From JAUVXJ01 sp964433755 (lineage in GTDB: Bacteria; Chloroflexota; Anaerolineae; UBA7937; B3-Chlor), in assembly GCA_964433755.1 (NCBI GenBank), contig CAYSSR010000002.1, forward strand, positions 620,001 to 684,000: a stretch of 64,000 bases of DNA, given 5' to 3'. Every line of letters starts with the position of its first letter. Position 1 is the first letter of the stretch. Positions 60,354-64,000 of the stretch are shown in pieces. Below the pieces are notes generated by a model. That model saw only the letters and a list, made by a program, of their open reading frames with translations, was not told the origin of the DNA and made no database searches. The translations under genes and the position numbers were made by a program.

Positions 60354-63080
60354 CTACTGCCCATGGGCCCATTCGTACAGGAACACGTGACCGAAGGTCA
60401 CACCGTTGGCGGTCTCCTTGGATTCACCGTAGGTGTTGTCGTCACCCTCGAACCACGGATCACGGCTCCCGGTCCGGAACAAGCGCGTGCCCAGCTCCAT
60501 ATACGTGGGATCGCCGCTGTACCGGTAGGCGTAAGCCATGGCATCCGCGCCCAGGAGCAGCCAGTTGGTGACCACAGGCACGTTGTTCCCCACCGACCAT
60601 TCATCCCCGGGGTCCCCTTGCCGGTCGTCGAAGTACCACTCGTACGGGTAGGCGCCTCGTTCGCCGGTGTCTATGGGTTCCAGGTCTATCCACGCGTAGG
60701 TGCGCAGCCAGTCAGCGAAACCCGCCAGCGCACCCTGGCCATCGTAGGCATCCGGAAGCCCGAACTCCTCACGCATCTCCAGATACCTGCCCACAGACAC
60801 CAGATACTGGCTCAGGAACTGGGGCTTCACGTAACTGTACTCGTCGTCCCCGCCCGGTGGACCATCGATGTAGCGTTGACTTGCCGGCCTGGCCCAATCC
60901 ACCAGGGCATCCGCCGCGACGAGGTAACGTTCCTCGCCAGTGGCGCGGTACGCTTCAGTAAGCATGAAGAGGCAGTTGGCAGCGGGCCGAGAGGCCCCAG
61001 CGTACACACCATCAACGTCGCCCAGACCGTAGCCCTCGCCATTGGAGTCAGTAAAGCGATCCCCCAAGCGGGCATCGTTGTGCACCCGGTATTCGATACA
61101 ATCCGCCAGCTCCAGCGCCGACTCGTACGCCTTCTCGTATCCGGTCAGGTAGTAGGTGAGCAACATCCCGGCCATCCCATAGATCGTATCTGGATGGCCG
61201 CTGTTCGCGTTACGATGTGGGTTCACGAACCCGGATTCGTCGTGCTCGCTGTGCCCAAAGGCCGTCCCGTCGGACCAGTAGCGGGGACTGTGCAGGTTGT
61301 GCACGATATCGACGTCTGCCGCGTGACGGTTCAGCGCCTCGGCTAGACCGAACCAGCGCGGATCTCCACCCCGGAGCCACTGTAGCCACATCCCGTAGTC
61401 GTTGTTGTACTTCGGATCCAACGGCGCGACCTCGAACCCCTCGTAGTCGATGGGCCAGTCCCCGTAGTCGAAGATGCCATAGAAATCAGAGCCCTCGATC
61501 GCGTCGAGCAGGCTGGGGAAGGTCTCGCCCATCTCCACGCCCACTCCGCTGTACGCCAACTGTTGATCGAGATACTGCTCGTAGTCTGGCCAACTCTCCA
61601 GATCAGGCAAGGCCGTAGGCCCGAAGGCACCACTGCCCACGTACCACTCTGGCGGGGCCTGAGCGAACAGAGGGCTACCGAAGGCCTCGCCTTGCATCCC
61701 CAGGTCAGATGACCCCTGCAACAGCAGGACTTCCTGGGTCTTGTGCTCGCCTGCCCTCAGTGTAAACGAGTAGTCATCAGGACCGAACTCGTCGGGGAAC
61801 AAGCCGATTTCGAGGGTACCATCGGTACGCGCCCGCAGCGCCTTCGGGAAGCTCTGCCAGAAGTCCCGGACAGCAACCGTCCAGGCACCATCCGTGCCGC
61901 CCAAGCTGATCCATCCAGCAGCCTGATCTCCAGCGTCGACCGTGGTCTCGCCCAGTGTGGTCCGATAGCCACGGAAACCGACGTAGGCCTGCATGCGCGG
62001 CCGGGCGTCCAAAGGCTGTCCTTCCCAGTCGACCATTTCGGCATATCTGTCCCAGTAGTCCGTGCCGCTGGAGTCCTGGTAGAGGATCAACGAGTCGTCC
62101 AATACCCCCGTGGCCGGGCCGCCCTCCCCACCCGCTGTGTAGGTCAGGTTGCCTCCCAGCGCGGCGGGCACCAGGATCGACAGGTCGCTGAAGCTCACGC
62201 TGCCTGGAGAGCCGATGTCATAACAAAGAAGCTGGCCGTCCTCGGCCAACGAACACAGTGTGTTGTTCTCCACAGTATGGAAGATGCGCACGGCCGTCTG
62301 TCCGGCATAGAACCAGTAGCGGATGGTGTATTGAAGTCCCTCCTGGTAGGTGCCCTGGACTACGATGGAAGCGCGCATGGGACCACCGAGTTGAACGGTG
62401 ACCTCCACCGGGCCGCTGCCTGCAAGTTCGGTGCCGTCAGATAGACGCACTACACTGCGTACGGGCGCCGACAGGCCGGGCCCGCTCAGGCTTCCATCCT
62501 CCCCGCTGATGACGAAGACGCCGGCACCCGTGTCCACGGTCACACCGCCGCCCGCCTCGGTCACGCGCAGGGTGGGGAATGCAGGCTCCGCTCCCCCCAC
62601 GCTCTGAAGATGATAGACGCTCTGTCCCCCAGCCGGGACGTCCGCCTGGAAATCCACGAGGAGCCAGCGGATCGCTGCCCCGTCCTCGTCAGGTGCTGCT
62701 CCCCACCGCGCCAGAGGCACGAACTGGGCAGGCACCGCTCGTCCATCAGGCCCAAACAATCGCAAGCCAGTCACGCTCGTCAGTCCCAACCCACGTGGGA
62801 TAGGTACACCAGACGTGACCGGTTCGGCGTTTCTGGGCACGGAGAGCGCATTGGAAACCACCAGAGGCAGGTCCAGCTCGTCGAGGCTGACGGCGGGGAA
62901 GTCAGGTCGCTGCTCCACCTGGACGGTGCTCTCGGGAGCCGCTGTCGGCCAGACGGTCGCCGCAGGCTCGGTGGCCGTCACCCCCACACCCTCCAGCAGT
63001 GCTTCCGGCAGTGTACACTGACAGGCCAGGAGGCCGATCATCGTCGTCGCCAAGAGAGCGTACAGGTAGCTTCTCTTCAT
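60354..63080 (-). CDS. PcRGLX/YetA-like polysaccharide lyase lipoprotein
   Basis: A 908-residue exported protein. A lipoprotein signal ends at Cys20 or Cys22 (LLACQC). Residues 60-400 contain a RIFT-type beta region (PLVVSNALSVPRNAEPVTSGVPIPRGL). Residues 500-900 form a helical toroid with DRFTDSNGEGYGLGDVDGVY and EWYFDDRQGDPGDEW. This order fits the exo-rhamnogalacturonan lyase family (PcRGLX/YetA), which removes disaccharides from pectic or related chains. Catalytic residues could not be assigned by eye. Start follows CGGAGG. The SGNH-like protein follows on the same strand, 27 bases on, so they form an operon. Confidence 0.72.
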   Translation of the reverse strand: MKRSYLYALLATTMIGLLACQCTLPEALLEGVGVTATEPAATVWPTAAPESTVQVEQRPDFPAVSLDELDLPLVVSNALSVPRNAEPVTSGVPIPRGLGLTSVTGLRLFGPDGRAVPAQFVPLARWGAAPDEDGAAIRWLLVDFQADVPAGGQSVYHLQSVGGAEPAFPTLRVTEAGGGVTVDTGAGVFVISGEDGSLSGPGLSAPVRSVVRLSDGTELAGSGPVEVTVQLGGPMRASIVVQGTYQEGLQYTIRYWFYAGQTAVRIFHTVENNTLCSLAEDGQLLCYDIGSPGSVSFSDLSILVPAALGGNLTYTAGGEGGPATGVLDDSLILYQDSSGTDYWDRYAEMVDWEGQPLDARPRMQAYVGFRGYRTTLGETTVDAGDQAAGWISLGGTDGAWTVAVRDFWQSFPKALRARTDGTLEIGLFPDEFGPDDYSFTLRAGEHKTQEVLLLQGSSDLGMQGEAFGSPLFAQAPPEWYVGSGAFGPTALPDLESWPDYEQYLDQQLAYSGVGVEMGETFPSLLDAIEGSDFYGIFDYGDWPIDYEGFEVAPLDPKYNNDYGMWLQWLRGGDPRWFGLAEALNRHAADVDIVHNLHSPRYWSDGTAFGHSEHDESGFVNPHRNANSGHPDTIYGMAGMLLTYYLTGYEKAYESALELADCIEYRVHNDARLGDRFTDSNGEGYGLGDVDGVYAGASRPAANCLFMLTEAYRATGEERYLVAADALVDWARPASQRYIDGPPGGDDEYSYVKPQFLSQYLVSVGRYLEMREEFGLPDAYDGQGALAGFADWLRTYAWIDLEPIDTGERGAYPYEWYFDDRQGDPGDEWSVGNNVPVVTNWLLLGADAMAYAYRYSGDPTYMELGTRLFRTGSRDPWFEGDDNTYGESKETANGVTFGHVFLYEWAHGQ

Positions 63081-63245
63081 CGATCAACCTCCGTTACGCC
63101 AGCAGGGGAACGGCGGCTCCTCTGCCATAAGTTGCCACGAAGCTCTCGAGCCATCAAGCGTACGTCGCCGGCTGCCAAGCGGGTGGAGCGTAGCTACCAC
63201 CAAGGATCCGCTCAGGCAAGCGTGCCGACGAGAGACGTGGCGCAC

Positions 63246-64000
63246 TCACAGCGGCACCAACTCGGGGCCAGAGGAGGTATCCTGCACCTGCCAGCCCAAG
63301 GCGCCGATCCGCTCCCGGAGTTCGTCCGACGTGGCCCAGTCGAGCCGTGCGCGAGCCGCCTCGCGCTCCTCCAGCAGGGACAGGACTTCTGGAGTAGGCT
63401 CCCGATCCTGTTCCTCCTGCGACTCGCCCTCAGCAGCCAGGACCCGTGCCCACACATCTTCGGGAATCCCGCTCCTCGGGTCTGGCACGTGGAGGTCGCC
63501 CAGTTCAGACGTATCGAAGCCCGAGCCGGCTTCATACCGCGCCTCTTCTCCGTCTCTGATCAGAGTCACGCCACCTCGTCCCATCACCTGGCAGTCCTTG
63601 GCGTGCAAGTCCATGGTCAGTGCCGTGTGCTCGTCGATCCCCACGATGGTCATACCAGCAGGCAACATAGCCACAAGCTGCTGGAACCTGGCCCGGCCCA
63701 TGAGCCCGCACCTCGTGTCCAGTTCTGCGCCTCCCTCGTTGTTGTCCCAGTGAGAGACGATGGTCAGGGAGAGACCGTAAGGTCCGAAGAGATCCAAGCC
63801 CTCCACCCAATGCAGATCTTCCCCCACTTTGTAGATCTCGTACACGGGGAGTGTGTACGCGCCACTGGCGATGGCGGCAGCGCTAGCCAGGACCATCGCC
63901 GCGCCGAGGCGGTGTCGCGCCACCATCATCTGCCAGGCCAGGCTGTCCCTCAACTGACGGACGGCGTAGCTAGGACTGCCGGGTCCCCAGAAGATGTAGT
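63246..64000 (-). CDS. S51-like (type 1 glutamine-amidotransferase fold) protein with CysS/YqeB-type tail (partial)
   Basis: The frame is open at the window's right edge, so the N-terminus is missing. At the edge it reads YIFWGPGSPSYAVRQL, then a helix, and GLSLTIVSHWDNNEGGAELDTRCGLMGRARF and TIVGIDEHTALTMDL, which match peptidase S51/cyanophycinase-like folds. The last 45 residues (REAARARLDWATSDELRERIGALGWQVQDTSSGPEL) match the C-terminal piece of cysteinyl-tRNA synthetase and YqeB. The catalytic Ser is not in the visible part. Confidence 0.65.
   Translation of the reverse strand, partial: YIFWGPGSPSYAVRQLRDSLAWQMMVARHRLGAAMVLASAAAIASGAYTLPVYEIYKVGEDLHWVEGLDLFGPYGLSLTIVSHWDNNEGGAELDTRCGLMGRARFQQLVAMLPAGMTIVGIDEHTALTMDLHAKDCQVMGRGGVTLIRDGEEARYEAGSGFDTSELGDLHVPDPRSGIPEDVWARVLAAEGESQEEQDREPTPEVLSLLEEREAARARLDWATSDELRERIGALGWQVQDTSSGPELVPL

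Noticed and set aside
59973..61346. 457-codon plus-strand frame
   Set aside because: Antisense to the SGNH-like and lyase-like genes; no signal, motif or ribosome site.
1..64000. CRISPR arrays, tRNA, rRNA or insertion sequences
   Set aside because: I looked for short spaced repeats, tRNA-like cloverleafs and transposase or integrase motifs by eye and saw none; small or diverged elements could be missed.

Overview
The window reads as a high-GC bacterial chromosome segment, most likely from the Chloroflexota (Anaerolineae-like). This is inferred from several lipoproteins with Pro/Thr-rich linkers, a tungsten-type aldehyde oxidoreductase, corrinoid methyltransferase modules, a DUF5679 micro-protein, an mrfAB pair and many zinc-ribbon proteins. 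No rRNA, tRNA or CRISPR array was seen, and no integrase or transposase was recognised.

Region 1 to 12 kb is an accessory zone built around comM. An Ntn-hydrolase (proteasome-beta-like) gene and a small overlapping gene (642-1614) end at a hairpin terminator. Next come a truncated comM copy with its own promoter (2077-2518), then an AvcD-like deoxycytidylate deaminase with a P-loop domain (a probable anti-phage gene) plus a zinc-ribbon partner (3034-4500), and then intact comM (5087-6607). A 13-Asp-box secreted protein and a multihaem lipoprotein (7103-11816) follow, and after them a relic of the comM 3' end (about 11866-11952). Partial comM copies thus flank both cargo blocks.

Region 12 to 20 kb holds small membrane and lipoprotein genes, an aldehyde:ferredoxin oxidoreductase, a geranylgeranyl-reductase-like flavoprotein and a five-repeat membrane-anchored protein. 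Three further gene relics lie here, each a terminal fragment or internally deleted copy of an intact gene elsewhere in the window. Region 20 to 25 kb is TrmB regulator, P-type ATPase and MFS transporter, behind a promoter that contains an inverted repeat. Region 25 to 30 kb carries a TPR lipoprotein, then an OmpR-type response regulator and histidine kinase, and a secreted PepSY protein whose promoter matches that of the two-component operon with identical spacing.

Region 30 to 42 kb is rich in DNA repair and detoxification functions: a methyltransferase, mrfA-mrfB, AlkC with an Ig-like tail, two GNATs, a DUF1801 protein, a LOG-family protein and an ATP-cone/nuclease fusion. Region 42 to 54 kb is mostly minus strand: an M29 aminopeptidase, a UroD-family methyltransferase with a broken corrinoid-protein gene, a CtpE-like P-type ATPase, SH3-like and helical proteins, and an MFS exporter. 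It ends with an MtmB-family methyltransferase that has valine where pyrrolysine is expected, its corrinoid protein, and a divergent homocysteine methyltransferase. Region 54 to 64 kb has a pentapeptide-repeat protein, DUF5679, DUF72, zinc-ribbon proteins, an SGNH-like secreted protein, a PcRGLX/YetA-like lyase lipoprotein and the start-less part of an S51-like protein with a CysS-type tail.

The strongest leads are the AvcD-like system at a comM hotspot, the pyrrolysine-free MtmB module, the shared two-component/PepSY promoter, a recurrent candidate C-terminal sorting signal, and the systematic occurrence of terminal gene relics.
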